Source: Yamagishiella unicocca
Taxonomy: Eukaryota > Chlorophyta > Chlorophyceae > Chlamydomonadales > Volvocaceae
Direction: 5' to 3'
NCBI GenBank assembly: GCA_003116995.1
Contig: BDSL01000009.1
Coordinates: forward strand, 1,466,501-1,530,500
Length of the DNA: 64,000 nt
The position numbers were made by a program, and so were the translations under genes. Of the stretch, positions 34,578 to 46,300 are shown piece after piece (the first letter of the stretch is position 1; every line of letters begins with the position of its first letter). The notes beneath the pieces were generated by a model. The model ran no database searches, had not been told where the DNA came from, and saw only the letters and a list, made by a program, of their open reading frames with translations.

Positions 34578-35485
34578 CGCAAACCCCGTGGCGGTGGCTT
34601 TGATAAAGGAAAACTCCTAACCTGGTTGTAACCCTGTTGCAATCAATAGGGTTAAAGAAAGCCGATCCGCTCCACGGCGTCCACCCATGCGTCAGAGGTC
34701 CACACAAGGATGCAATGCCGCACGTTGACCCAACTCACATCGCCATTTCGCCGGCCCCCGTTCCCTCACCCTACGAGCCTGTGCCCTCCTGCGGCGCCCA
34801 AAGCCCCTGCGCTCTGCTGTATTTTAGAGACCGCTGCTACCGTACCCCACGTGTCCGGCCAACATTCCGGTACGCCCCGGCCGGCTCCGCCGGTCTCGCC
34901 GACCCAACATGCGGCTGTCCAAACGGTTTTCCTTGGAACACGGGTTTTCCTTGCAACCGCCCAACATGCGGCTGTGGGGCTGGGACTCGACGCCTAAGTT
35001 GCCGCGGTCTCCACCTGCACCGACACGCACACACGCGGACCAGGTAAGAGGGTACGGGGTTGGGCGGTCGCCGATATCGTGCCGCATGTTGCCGATATCG
35101 TGCTGCATGTTGCCGTGTTTTGCACGGCTCTGTGCGCGACACGGTACCATGTGCAAATGGTGTCCGGCGGCCCGTCGTTGGGTTACTTGCAGGTGGCACG
35201 GGATGTCAACGCAAGCTCGTGCGTTGCTGTGTAGCTAAGAGCTGCGAGGGTCTCAAGGTGTGTGGGGTCGCGTCTGGGGACTGCGAGGGCAAAAAACACA
35301 CCTGGGGGAGGGTTGCAAGGAAACCACCCCCGGGGGGGCGGGGAGGATGCCGGGCACCGGCAGCTGCGGCAATGTAGGGCACTCCAAAGCAGGCGCTACG
35401 GGACGGATTGCCGTCCAGAACCCCAACCCCAACCCCGGCCCTTCCTGTTCGCGGCTTCCCTCCCCACCGCCGCCCCGCTGCTCAC
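34578..35485. other. Intergenic / possible 3' end of the minus gene
   Basis: Holds a short copy of the dispersed repeat (34916-34966, aaacggttttccttggaac and cgggttttccttgcaacc) and a 21-bp direct repeat (gccgatatcgtgccgcatgtt, twice, about 35070-35112). Terminal exons of the neighbouring minus-strand gene may lie at 35250-35480 but are not resolved. Confidence 0.45.
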
Positions 35486-38400
35486 CCGGGCCGTCTCCAG
35501 CGTGTCGAGGGGCCGCTCCCCAGCCTCGGCGCCAAACAGCTGCACTCGCGAGCGCGGACCGGCCCCCGCCCCCCGCGCCCCGCTGCCGCCCCCGCCGCTG
35601 GGCCCCCCGGCGAAGACCTCCTCCAGGCGGTAGTAGTGGCGGGCCTGGGAGGTGAGCACGTGGACCTGCACGCCGCCTGCGGGTTGGGCGAGGTAGGCGG
35701 GGAGAGGAGCGACAAGAGCTGGAGGCAGGTGGAGGCGGTGGAGGCAAAGGATGAGGTCTCAGGGTAGGGTGGTGCTTGGTTGGCAAGCCGCTTCTTTGTA
35801 CGGCAGATGGGAGATATGTACGGCAGATGGGAGATACGGCAGCGTGTGGGCGCACTGCGCGCACTTCCCCGTTCTGCCCCACACCCCTCAACCCCCTAAC
35901 CTCAACCCCCAAACCTCAACCCCCAAACCTCAACCCCCAAACCCAACCCCTCAACCCCCAAACCTCAACCCCCAAACCTCAACCCCCAAACCTCAACCCC
36001 CAAACCTCAACCCCCAAACCTCAACCCCCAAACCTCAACCCCCAAACCTCAACCCCCAAACCTCAACCCCCAAACCTCAACCCCCAAACCTCAACCCCCA
36101 AACCTCAACCCCCAAACCTCAACCCCCAAACCTCAACCCCCAAACCCAACCCCTCAACCCCCAAACCCAAACCCAACCCACCGGCCTCCAAGGACAGCCA
36201 GTCCCCGCCGTTGACGCCCGACACCGCGGGGGCGGCGGGCACCAGTGGCCCGTACGGAGATCTCGCCCCACGAGCTGATCCGCCATCAGGCCCTTCTGAC
36301 CCAAGCCCCAACTCAGCCGCTAGCTCCTCGAGCCGCTCCCGGATCTGCGGCAAGAAAGGAGATCGGAGGTTTACGCGAGGGCAGGGGCAGGTGGCAGGTG
36401 GCAGGTGGCAGGTGGCAGGTGGCAGGTGGCAGGTGGCAGGTGGCAGGTGGCAGGTGGCAGGTGGCAGGTGGCAGGTGGCAGGTGGCAGTCGCCCGGGGGC
36501 CGGCAACACACGTAACACCGGTGCGCGCTTACTATACCTAGGCCGGCACCGACATCTCAGGCCCCAACCACCCTCCCATCCCCATCCCAACATGCTCCGG
36601 GCCTGGGCCCCAGTCCGCCCCATCCCGGACCCCTGGCTCCGTTTGACAACCCCCCCTCTGGCTACGTTTCCACACCCTGTAAAGGTCCCCCCCAGGGTCG
36701 TCTCGCCCCCGCTATAACCCTACAGCATCCTCCACCCCGTCACTCCCTGCTTGCAGCCCCACCGTTACACCTGGCACTGCACCACAACCTTGCACCCATC
36801 CCCACCATGTAACCAGTAACCGGTCCTTTTGTGCATCCTCCCGCCATGTGGATTCGCGGATTCTCTCTTAAAACCCCGCCATGTGGATTCGCGGATTCTC
36901 TCTTAAACCCCCGCCATGTGGATTCGCGGATTCTCTTTCAAACCCCCGCCATGTGGCGACCCCCGGGTTTCCCCTCAGCTCCCACCCGCCAGCCCCTCCA
37001 CATACACGCACCTGGTAGCGCACCGCCTCCGCGCAAGCGTACGCGTGGCGCTGCGACAGCGCCGTGGCGAGCACCGCGTGGGTCATGGTGCCTGCGGGGG
37101 CCGCCAGGCTGAACAGCGCCACGTCCTGGGCGCGGGCCTTGACGAGCCAGGAGGCCATCTGGGGGCGGGGGGGAAGGGAGGGAGGGAGGGAGGGAGGGAG
37201 GGAGGGGGCGGGGCGGGCAGGCCACGGGAGAGAGGGAGGGGCCTGATTGGGTTCCGCACGGCGTGCTTAGTGGGGCTGCAAGTAAAACCCGCGTGCGAAG
37301 AAAACCCGTTTGGGACATACGTTTTGAGACGCATGCTGGTTTCGGAAACTAAACGTCGGAGGTCGTATGTCGACCTTCGGCGGCTGTAGATAGTGCGGCG
37401 AGGAGGGCCGCCATCCGCCAGCATTGCCCTTCCCCTCGCGTCAGCAAGCAAGGGTGCGCAAGCTGCGCTAAGGGGACTGGTCCACCGTGCAGGCGCAGGC
37501 GGTTCGTGGCTGGGGCGAGTAACCAGGCTGCTGCGCCAGGTGGTGGTGATGGCGGCTCCCGGGCGCGCGGGGGGAGTCGGCAACTACCCCCCCACACTGC
37601 TACGGCGGCTGGGGTTGCAACCTGGGCCTCCACCCCCAGCCTCGGTGTGCTCAGCTGCCACCGCGACTCCACGAAACCCCTCCCCAAACATCGGTTTTTC
37701 TGGCATCCACGGGTCTTCCACGAACCCCCCCCAAACATCACACCGTGCCGCCGCACTCACCTCCTCCGGCCGCGCCGCCTGCTCCATCAGCCGCTGCCGC
37801 TGCCGCGCCGCCGCCAGCACCTCCCGCCGCCGGGGATCCCCCATCGCCGCCGCCTCCTCATCCCAGGGCTCCTCCGCCCGCGCCTGCGAACCCAGCTCCT
37901 GCTGCTGCTCCTCCCCGCCGGCATGCACCCCACCCTGCCTAGCCGCCTCCGCCTCCAACACAGCACCAGCGCTGCCGGCTTCCTCCGCCTGCCTGGCAAT
38001 GACGGCAACGCCATCGACCCGGGCTCCATCCCCGGGCACTGGCGGCCCCGCCATCATCTGCAGCAGCCTCGCCGCCAGCTGCTCGCGACTCTGACCCGCG
38101 CCGTCGCTGTCGCTGCCGCTGAAGTCCTGGCCGGGCAACACACACATGCAGACGGCGGCAGGGATGGCTTTCCGGAGACAGCAGCAAGTCGGTGAGCGAG
38201 CACCGCACACCTGCATCCATTGTTACACCAGCGCACCCCGCCCCCACCCCACGCGGCCGCCTCAATCCGAAAGCCGAAATGCTAGCTCTGCCAGCACACC
38301 CACCCCACCTAACACCAGCTCCGTCCTTTCTGCCCCAATCGGCAGCCGGCGGCCAGGCCGTAGCTGGTCTGGCTGAAGTCCGCGGTGAAGCCGTACGGCA

Positions 38401-40373
38401 GGCCGCCGCCGGGGCCGCCCGCACCGCCCGGCAGCTGCGACAGTTTTCTCAGTAGCCAGGGCGGCGCGGTTCGAGCCGCGCGCTGGGAACGGGCGCTTGC
38501 CGGTCACGACGGGTAGCGTATCTCGTCCCAACGGTAACGGTCCGTATGCGGGCTGGGGCGGAGCCGGGCTTCGACGCCTCTCGTCCCACCATGTCCCAGC
38601 CCACAACCAAAGTTCTCCCACACGCGCCGCAACCGCTCACGCAAACTAGAATGCTTCTTACCTAACCGCATGCCGTCGCCAGGGCCGCATCCACAGGTTT
38701 CCCGGATAGTCAATCCGCCGGTCTCCGGCATGCACACTCGAACGCGTGTCCTAAAGCCGTACTCGCCAGCTTGTCTCTGCCCTCCGTTACCTATGACGTG
38801 TACCCGGGCCTCCTCACGACATCCTCCCCCCCCCGGTTATTTTCTGGTACCCCCCCCGCTCACCCGCACCAGCCTCAGCAGCTCCGCCCTGCTGACCAGC
38901 AGCAGGCTCCGCAGCTGCCCCGGGTCCTTGAAGCCGTAGCCCAGCCGCACCAGGCAGCGCCGGACGGCACGGACCACCTGCGACAGCAAAAGAGGCAAGA
39001 GGCGCGGGCAGGGGGGTTGCCGCCAGCCACTGGTGGGGTACCGGCACCGTTAGGGGCCCAACGGGGGGGGGGGGGGCTGTGAAGCGAGACGCAGGTGGGG
39101 GGCCGGCGCGGCAAAGTTTAAGTAATTCAAATTCGAGGGGATTACCGTGAGTGGCAGCAAATGGTGCGGGCATTCATTGACCCATGAGCCGACCCCAGCC
39201 CCGTCCCGCGGCCTTCTCAGGCCCTACCTCAGCCGGCTGCGGCGGCCCCGTCCACGGCGGCAGTGGGTGGAACAGCGAGCCGCCGCCGTACGATGGCCCG
39301 CTGGCGCCGCCGCCGGCGTCGCCGCCGCCTCCGCCGCCTCGCGCCGGCGGCCCCCCTGTGCTGTCCACCGGTGGCTCGGACGCCGCAAGCAGCTCCGTCG
39401 TCGACATGAACAGCGACGTGCGGCCCCCCGCAGCAGGGACCTGCCGCCTCCCGTCCTCGCCGTGCTGCTGCTGTTGCTGTTGATCCCGCAGCTGCGACAC
39501 CTCCACCGCAGTTTGGGCGCCAGCAGCGGGCCGCGCCGCCGCCGCCTCCGCCGCCTGCTGCAGCCGGCGCTGCAGCTCCTCGTCGAACAGCGCCGCCGCC
39601 TCGCGCTCCGCCTCCGCCAGCAGCGCCGCCGCCACCTCCGCCTCCACCTCCACCTCCGTCGCCGCCTCCGCCTCCGCCGCACCGGCGCTGCTGACGTCAT
39701 CAACCCGGGAGCCGGGACGGGCTACGGCCTGCGCCGGTGCAGCAGCCCCTGCAGCCTGCGGTTGGGCCGACCCGACCGCAGCGGGGACTCCGAGGGCTAC
39801 CGGGCGGAGCCAGCTGGCTCGGCGGAGGGGTGTAGGCTGGTCCCAGGCTGCAGGGGGGCCGGCAGCCGCGGCGGCGGCGTCGAGCTGCGGCGGGTGCAGC
39901 AGGGAGTGCAGCGCCGCCGCCATGACGTGAGGGTCGTCGGAGGGGGGCAGCCGGCCCTGGCGGCACGCCTGGGATAGCTCGGCAGCCTAGGGGAGGGGTG
40001 TTGAGGGGCAAGAGAGGAGGGGTTGGGGCCGGGAGGGGTTGGGGCAGTAGGGGAGGAGGCCGCGATGCCGTTGTGGAAGAGACGCTGTCGCGTTGCGGCC
40101 GCTGAAGGGATCCGCGATCGTCCCCTCAACGGCACATCTCGTTTTAGCTTCGCAGACCGAATGCTGGTTCTGCGACCCAGCGTGCAAGGAACCATGCGGT
40201 GACTGTCACTACAGCTATCCAGGCTGTCGGGGACTCACCGGCAGCCGCTGCAGTGATTCCAGGTCCAAAGGTCGCCCCTTGCGTCGCCCGAGGGCCAATG
40301 AAAGCTGCTCCCTGACAGAATCCCTGCAGACAGCAGCAGAACCACTGGTGCGCTTGGCCGGGTGCAAGCCGAG
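35486..40373 (-). CDS. Multi-exon gene, identity uncertain (weak TEDC1-like resemblance)
   Basis: Minus-strand exons with matching splice phases: 40239-40373, 39228-39986, 38870-38977, 37761-38126, 37012-37158, 36182-36344, 35486-35676. One more, around 38320-38460 (LPYGFTADFSQTSYGLAAGC), has an unresolved donor. Recognisable text in order: LGRRKGRPLDLESLQRLP, CRQGRLPPSDDPHVMAAALH, a long Ala/Gln/Glu coiled-coil-like stretch, VVRAVRRCLVRLGYGF, EVLAAARQRQRLMEQAARPE, ALFSLAAPAGTMTHAVLATA, and VHVLTSQARHYYRLEEVF. The start is unresolved: a strong gtaagtgc donor near 40436 closes a possible first exon whose phase does not fit. The order of an N-terminal 'FDRPE-like' helix, then 'V-LGY', then an Arg-rich coiled coil loosely recalls TEDC1, a tubulin epsilon/delta partner, but this is only an impression. 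Confidence 0.55.
35885..36178. repeat. 14-bp C-rich tandem repeat in an intron
   Basis: About twenty copies of cctcaacccccaaa lie just inside the intron downstream of exon 36182-36344 of the minus gene. In the transcript it reads as G-rich (tttgggggttgagg), with regularly spaced runs of five G. Confidence 0.95.
36388..36487. repeat. 7-bp tandem repeat (ggcaggt)n
   Basis: About fourteen perfect copies of ggcaggt lie in an intron of the minus-strand gene, 40 bp upstream of exon 36182-36344. Confidence 0.95.
36838..36955. repeat. Tandem 39-40 bp repeat, three copies plus a partial
   Basis: The unit ccgccatgtggattcgcgga followed by ttctctcttaaaacc occurs three times with minor changes, then ends as ccgccatgtggcgacc. 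It lies in an intron of the minus-strand gene. Confidence 0.9.
37274..37393 (-). repeat. Dispersed intronic repeat, family A, minus orientation
   Basis: Contains, as reverse complement, the family blocks ggtcgacatacgacctccga, agcatgcgtctcaaaacgta and aaacgggttttcttcgcacg. It lies in an intron of the minus gene, in sense orientation. Confidence 0.75.
38786..38820 (+). repeat. Dispersed intronic repeat, module C
   Basis: cctatgacgtgtacccgggc followed by ctcctcacgac, about 50 bp downstream of the donor of the minus-strand exon 38870-38977 and antisense to that gene. Confidence 0.6.
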
Positions 40374-40849
40374 CTGCGATGCGGGCGCCGCGCAAGCGAG
40401 AGTCGCGTCAGAGCTGGAGCTGCACTTACCGAAGAGCATCTTGCAAATGCTGCGCTGCTTCATGGTGCCTTCCGAGCACAGCCTCAATACCGATGTCCTC
40501 GCGCAAAATCGAGCCGTGCCGGGGCCCCGTAGGCGTACTTGCATATCCGCGTAGTGTTGCAGCTAAAACAGCATCCAGCTGCGGGGACCATTCGGCGTGA
40601 CAGCCGGCGACGCGATAGCATCCAACCCTCATAATTAGACGGCACCGCTTTCAGACCAGTATAATCGTTCTTGTCCGTTCAGCGCAACCAACTGATGGTG
40701 TTACAGTCCCTATATGTAATAGGTTTCGATAATGAACGTAGGGCACTAGGGCTGGTTGTTATGTGGAATGATTGAGGTGCAGTATAATCACGCCACGAGC
40801 ATGGCAACCTTTCTGCGAAAGGACAGGCATGTATACAGGAAACATGTCC
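40374..40849. other. Region between the minus gene and TMEM208
   Basis: Probable 5' part of the 35.5-40.4 kb gene. A minus frame reading GSILREDIGIEAVLGRHHEA then AQHLQDALR ends at a strong gtaagtgc donor near 40436 and is likely an exon, though its phase does not join the next exon. From about 40640 the sequence is AT-richer and shows no gene. Confidence 0.4.
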
Positions 40850-40859
40850 TTACATTACA
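40850..40859 (-). promoter_or_regulatory. Double polyadenylation signal for TMEM208
   Basis: The minus strand reads tgtaatgtaa: two overlapping TGTAA signals, the canonical volvocine polyadenylation motif. They lie 330 bp after the TMEM208 stop codon. Confidence 0.75.
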
Positions 40860-41189
40860 CGCGCAATAACCGTTCTGTTACGAAGCAGTTGTGGTTTTGG
40901 GCAGCCGTGATGAACCATGGGCCCGATACCCCTTTTCACGTCCACTGTGTGCCTCCTGCTTCCTTGCGTACAAAACCTACGCTGGCCCATCGACCTGTTG
41001 CTCTCAAGCACGCCAATTATCATGCATTCAAATAACGATCCTGGGCCATCTCCATCCGTCGACGACCACCTCAGCACCGCTTTCCAGTACAGCCACAACC
41101 CGACGACGACTCCCCGCAGCGCACGTCAGGCCGTCGAAGCACACCCAACTCAACAAGCAGTGTCGCTGCGATCAATCGCGGCCCTCCCC

Positions 41190-42296
41190 CTATCGCCACT
41201 TCATCCGCCGCCGCTCCGCGCGCTGCTGAGTCCGTTCCAAGCGCTTGCGCGTCGCCTCGTCCACCACCGGCTCCGCGCGGCTCTGCGCCCAGTACGGCGC
41301 TAGTACGTTTTTGTACAGCAGATACACCGCGAACCCGGGGACCACCAGCAGGGTGTACCAAAAGTACAACGACAGGCAGGTCGCCACCTGCGTGAAGATG
41401 CTGCGGTGCGGGCAGACGTAGGGAAGGCGCGGGAGGGAGGAGCGGCCGCCAGGGTTACGAAAGAAGTAAGAGCCAACGCGATGCGGACACCGGAGACCGC
41501 AGTGGGTTTGGTTCTGGTTGGGGAGAGCCGCACAGGGCATTGGGGTGCGACGTGATGGGGTGCTTTGGAAAGTCCGCAGTGGTTCTGTTGCCAGGAGGCT
41601 GCAGTGCCGGGCGACGGAGGGTCGGGGCGTCGAGAACATACCATGTACGACCCCGTCGAGGACATACCATGTGCGACCCCGTCGAGGACACCCCGGCCTG
41701 ACAGCGGGTGCCATGCAGTATGCCCAGACCAACATAGGGTGCGTAAGGTAAACGTGCCGAATACGCGGCGTGACAACCCGCCAGGGCAAGAATCTGTCCC
41801 GGAACACCTATTGGTCACCTGGCAAAGCCCGCTGCGCGTTTAGGTTAGGGTTGTATCCCTCGAATATACACAGGCGCGGCAGGTGGAGTATGGCCTTCTG
41901 ATCACGCGTGGTGAAGCGCGTCACCCCTGGCTGGACACAGTTTCCGCGCCGCCAGCCCTGAGTTTCCTTGCATACTCCCTCCCACCCGTACCTGATGTAA
42001 AGGAGATCATGCCAGTATGCGCACATGCCGCCCATGCTAAGGTCAGCCCCGCCGTAGACGACTTCGCCATGCTCGTTGAACTCCGACTCCGCAAACTTGG
42101 CGATGGCGCTGTAGCTGAACAGACCCAGAAAGAAAGTAGCCCCAAACCCAATGAAGTGCCACATGGATTCGTACCCTCGCCGGAGTATTAACCGAACAAG
42201 CACATAGGTTACGATGCCGATCGCCAAGGCAATTCGCAGCGTTTGTAGCCGCTTGAGGTTCTGATCCAGCCGCTTCTTTGCCCCTTGATTTGCCAT
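41190..42296 (-). CDS. TMEM208: TMEM208 / SND2 ER membrane protein
   Basis: Two exons, 41992-42296 and 41190-41400, are joined across a 591-bp intron within a Ser codon and give 171 residues, the usual length of the family. The N-terminus MANQGAKKRLDQNLKRLQTL is the hallmark start. Hydrophobic segments follow: ALAIGIVTYVLVRLIL, MWHFIGFGATFFLGLFSY, then VATCLSLYFWYTLLVVPGFA. The basic tail (RKRLERTQQRAERRRMKWR) matches the Lys/Arg-rich cytosolic C-terminus of the family. The middle carries DLSMGGMCAYWHDLLYIS. TMEM208/SND2 acts in the SRP-independent (SND) route that delivers proteins to the ER translocon. The ATG at 42294-42296 is the only plausible start. It is divergent from TSEN2. Confidence 0.93.
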
Positions 42297-43386
42297 GGCT
42301 TCGTCCTTTCAAATATATGCTGATGCCCTAAATTGCTAGCACAACAGCCTATCCTGGTATTTGCGTCCGCGCAAAGGTGCCCCGATAGCACCTGATCTAT
42401 TAGATTAATAACGTATAAAGCTGATCGATTATTAAAAGCAGCCACGCGTGTGATATATGAAGAACATCCGCACGGAACTTGCAAGGTGGCGATACGATGT
42501 GGCGACAGCCAGCTGCAGCCTGATTGGCTACTAGACAGGTTCAAGCTGTTTGTCTGTAAAATCGGGATACTTGTTGTCATGTTGTCATTGTCAAGGCTTT
42601 CGTTTCAAATGTTGGCCTCGCTCCAGAGCGCAGGAGAAACCATGGGACGAGCAAGTCTTCCGCTTCACTCTTAACGATGGGTTTAACCAACTAACAGTGA
42701 GACAAACGATCATGATAAATCAACAGGGACTTGAAATGCACATTCGGCGACGCAGCTGACTGTTTTCCGCAGGCCTCCCAGCACGCCCGCAGGCGGCTCC
42801 TTATTATTTTTACTGATATCGCCTAATTTAGGGAATAGTCGTGAATTTGGAGCGATGGGACACCTTAAGCGGCGGCGCCCGGCGCACCTATTGCGGCCCG
42901 ACCAGGTTTGTTCCCGTGACGAAAGCTTGGCGGGGCGTCAGGGAACATACCGATGCGCCTATGCGACATCCCGACCAGCGTATCGTCAACTTCCTCCTCC
43001 TATAGCACGTTAACCACCGCCCTAACCAACTCTTAAGACTAAGACCGCACAATGAACCCAGCACCTCTTTCCTTCGAGAGCACATGCGTGCTGGGGGGTG
43101 AGGTTAGGCGCGACCAACGCCAGCTAGGAACACCACCCACTGCCTCCACCTCCTCCCCTCCCAACCGCGCTAGAGCGGTCATACTGCGCCCCCAAGTGCA
43201 CCCACCCACCCGCGGCCTTCCCCCCAATCCCCGTGCTCCCAAGCGTCAGCCACAGAGCTTCCACACCACGAAACTGCCATCCACGGCTCCGACCCCCCCT
43301 CACGTCCGCCCCCTCCCCACCTGCTGCTGCCATCGCGGCCGTCTGTTCCTCCCTCCTCTCCCCCGCCCACCCCGCCGTGCTCTCAG
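42297..43386. other. Divergent promoter region TMEM208 / TSEN2
   Basis: About 1.1 kb between two divergent start codons. The first half (to about 42850) is comparatively AT-rich with short poly-A/T stretches; the second half becomes C-rich and ends in the pyrimidine tract and AG before the first TSEN2 coding exon. No specific factor site is recognised. Confidence 0.5.
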
Positions 43387-46300
43387 ATGCTGGCCACGCT
43401 GTCCTCCTTGCGCCTGCACGCCCTGTTGCAACACGGGGGGCTGTGGCTGGCGGTGCCGCCGGAGCTGGCGGAGGTACTCAACCAGTGCTGCACCGGACAG
43501 GTGGGAGCAGGGGGAGGGCAATCAGTGCTGCACCAGACAGGTGGGAGCAGGGGGAGGGCAATCAGTGCTGCACCGGACAGGTGGGAGCAGGGGAACCCAA
43601 ACCCAGGGGACTCCAATGTGGGGGCTGCCGCCGGGTGGAGCAACATTGTACCCAAGCCGTGGCGGTGATGGTAAAGATAATGGAGGGGTGCCGTGACGTC
43701 CGTACCCCCCGCCTCCACCAACCCGCCCTCAGATGGAAGGCGGCCCGGACACAGCAGAGGAGGTGGCGGCGGTGCTGGCGCCGCTGGTGGGGGAGCCGGA
43801 GCTGCCGGCTGGGATACATGCCGCCGCAGCCGCCAGCGGGACGGCCCCCGCAGCCCCCGCAGCCCGGGGCCCCTCCGAAGCGCTGCCCCCTCCTGCACCC
43901 GCGCCGGCACAACAGCAGCAGCAGGAGCAGGGGGCACAGCCGGACTCCAGCGTGCAGGATGCAATGCAGGAGGACGGAGTGACAGAGCCTCACGCAGAGC
44001 CTCACGCAGAGCCTCAGACGGAGCCTCAGGCGCAAAGGGCTGCAGGACCCATGGACTGCGAACCCGGCGAGCACGGGCCGGGCTTGGGGGAGGCCGCGGG
44101 TGGCGCTCTTGGCGCGGCGAGAGCGGCGGCTGGAGAGCGGACGAGCGGCGGCGCGGCGGCGTGTGGCGGCGAAGCGGAGGGCAGCGGCGCGGAGGCGAGC
44201 GGGATGGAGCAGGCCGGGGGCCCGGACGCAGGGGCAGGGGCAGCGGGACCAGCGGGAGGTGTGGCGGCGACGGCGGCAGCAGAGGTCGGGGAACACGTGG
44301 CGAGCTGGCAGCCGTGGGCGGAAGTGCGGGGCGGCGGGGGCCGGGGCGGCGGCGGGCGCGGCGGGGGCCGCGGCAGGGGGCGGCGCGGCCCGCCGCCGCC
44401 GCCGTACAGCCCTGCCGCCGCCGGCTGCCGGCTTGTGGCGGTGCGGCTGACGCTGGAGGAGTCGTTCTTCTTGCACTTCGTGCTGCGGTGCCTGCAGGTG
44501 CGGGAGGGGGAGAGGGGGGGAGGGGCCGATGTCGCGGGAGGGAGGTGGGTTGGTAGGTGCGAGGGCCCTACAGGGCTGGGCCGATGAGGCGCTTTGGCGT
44601 GGAGGCTCGCGTGCCATTAAGTTCCTTTCGGGTCATCACGTCATGACGTCGTGCTGGGAGCAGCCCCGGAGCGCGGCCGCGGGGAGGCGGCGGAATGCCT
44701 CCACGTGGCGAGTAGGGGACCCGGGTTCGTGTCGTGCCGAGAAAGGGAGGCGTCGGCGCGGCGGCGTCGGCGGCTGCAGCTGCCACACGCATCATGCAAG
44801 TGGAACAGTGACCATCGTGGCAGCGCCCGCAAAGCACGTCACGCAGCAGCAGCACAAGTGAAGCCGCTTGACGCTGGGTCGGACACCCGCCCCTGTGCGC
44901 AGGTGTACGAGCTACAGCCGGGCTCGCCCATCCCTGCTACTGCCGACCACGTCCGGCTGCTGGACTCGGAGGTGCGCGGGGAGGGGAGGGGAGGAGTCGG
45001 GACCGCGGGGCTTGGCGGCTCGGAATGGGAAGGGTTGGAAAGGGAAGAGGAAGGATGCACGCATGACGTGTGGGCATCGCTAGCTCTTGATAGAGGGCTT
45101 GAAGGATGTTGCCCAGCCATGCGGCTTCACTGCAGGTCTCATCCGTGCCCTCCGCGGGTGGTGTACGGGCCGTGTGCACCTCCGCACCTGCCCTGCCATG
45201 GCCCTTCCTGATTCCCCCGTGCAAGAAACCCTATAACCCTACCCCCCGACTCCCGAATCTCGACTTCCGACTCCCGGCCTCCAACGCCCAACTGCCAACT
45301 GCCAACTCCCGCCACCCCCTGCCGCCTGCCGCGCCCTGCCGGCTACCAGGGACTGTGGCGCGCTTGTCGCGGCATTCGGAGCAACTTCGTGACGTCGTAC
45401 GTCGCGTACCACCACCTCAAAGCAAAGGTGCGCTGAGGTGCGCCCCCCCCCTTAGTCATGTGCTCCTCCCATTCACTCGTGGATGGGAGGACTGCAGCAC
45501 ACGGGCGGCACCCCCCGCCTCGAAGCCCCACGACTCTTCGCCTGGCGGGGCTGTTGGTACGTAGCCAAACGACGCGGCAGTGCAGTGCATCCGAAGGCGG
45601 TCGCGCCCCCGCCCTCCATACTCACCCAAACCCCGGCAGCCGCATACGCTATGTATCGCATTCTTCCAGACGAACCCTAAAACCCTAAACCCCTCCCCTC
45701 TTCCGCATTCTCCCTCGAAACTCCCATCTTCCGCATTCTAACCCCACTCCACCCGCTACCGCATCCACCGCTGCGAACACCATTCGCAACCCGTTCTTGG
45801 CCCCCCCCCCCCCCCCCCAACCCTCTCTCCCGCCCCAACCCGCCCCATTCCGCCCCATCCCGGCCCCTCCCCCCCTTTCCCTCGAATCCCCCCCCTTCCC
45901 GGCCCTCTCCCCCTAGGGCTGGATCCCCCGCTCCGGGCTGCTGTACGGCGTGGACTACGTGGTTTACCAGCTGCACCCGGTTGGGGCCCACAGCGACTTC
46001 GGTGTGCTGGTGGTGCCGCTGGCTGGGGACGGCACCCCCACCCTGCCGCACTCGCCGCCGCTGGGCTGGCTGGACCTGCAGATCACCAACCGCCTGGTCA
46101 ACCAGGTGCGTGCGGGGGGCGGGGGGAGCGGGTTGGGGCAGGAGGGGCAGGGAGGGGCAGGAGGGGCAGGGAGGGGCAGGGAGGGGCCGGGAGCGGGGCG
46201 AGAAGCAAGGCATCCGGTGGAAACGATATAGGAACCCCGGGGGGCCGGGAGGAGGTCTCGTGTAGTAGGACGCCGATTAGGAACCCCTCTGGTACATACG

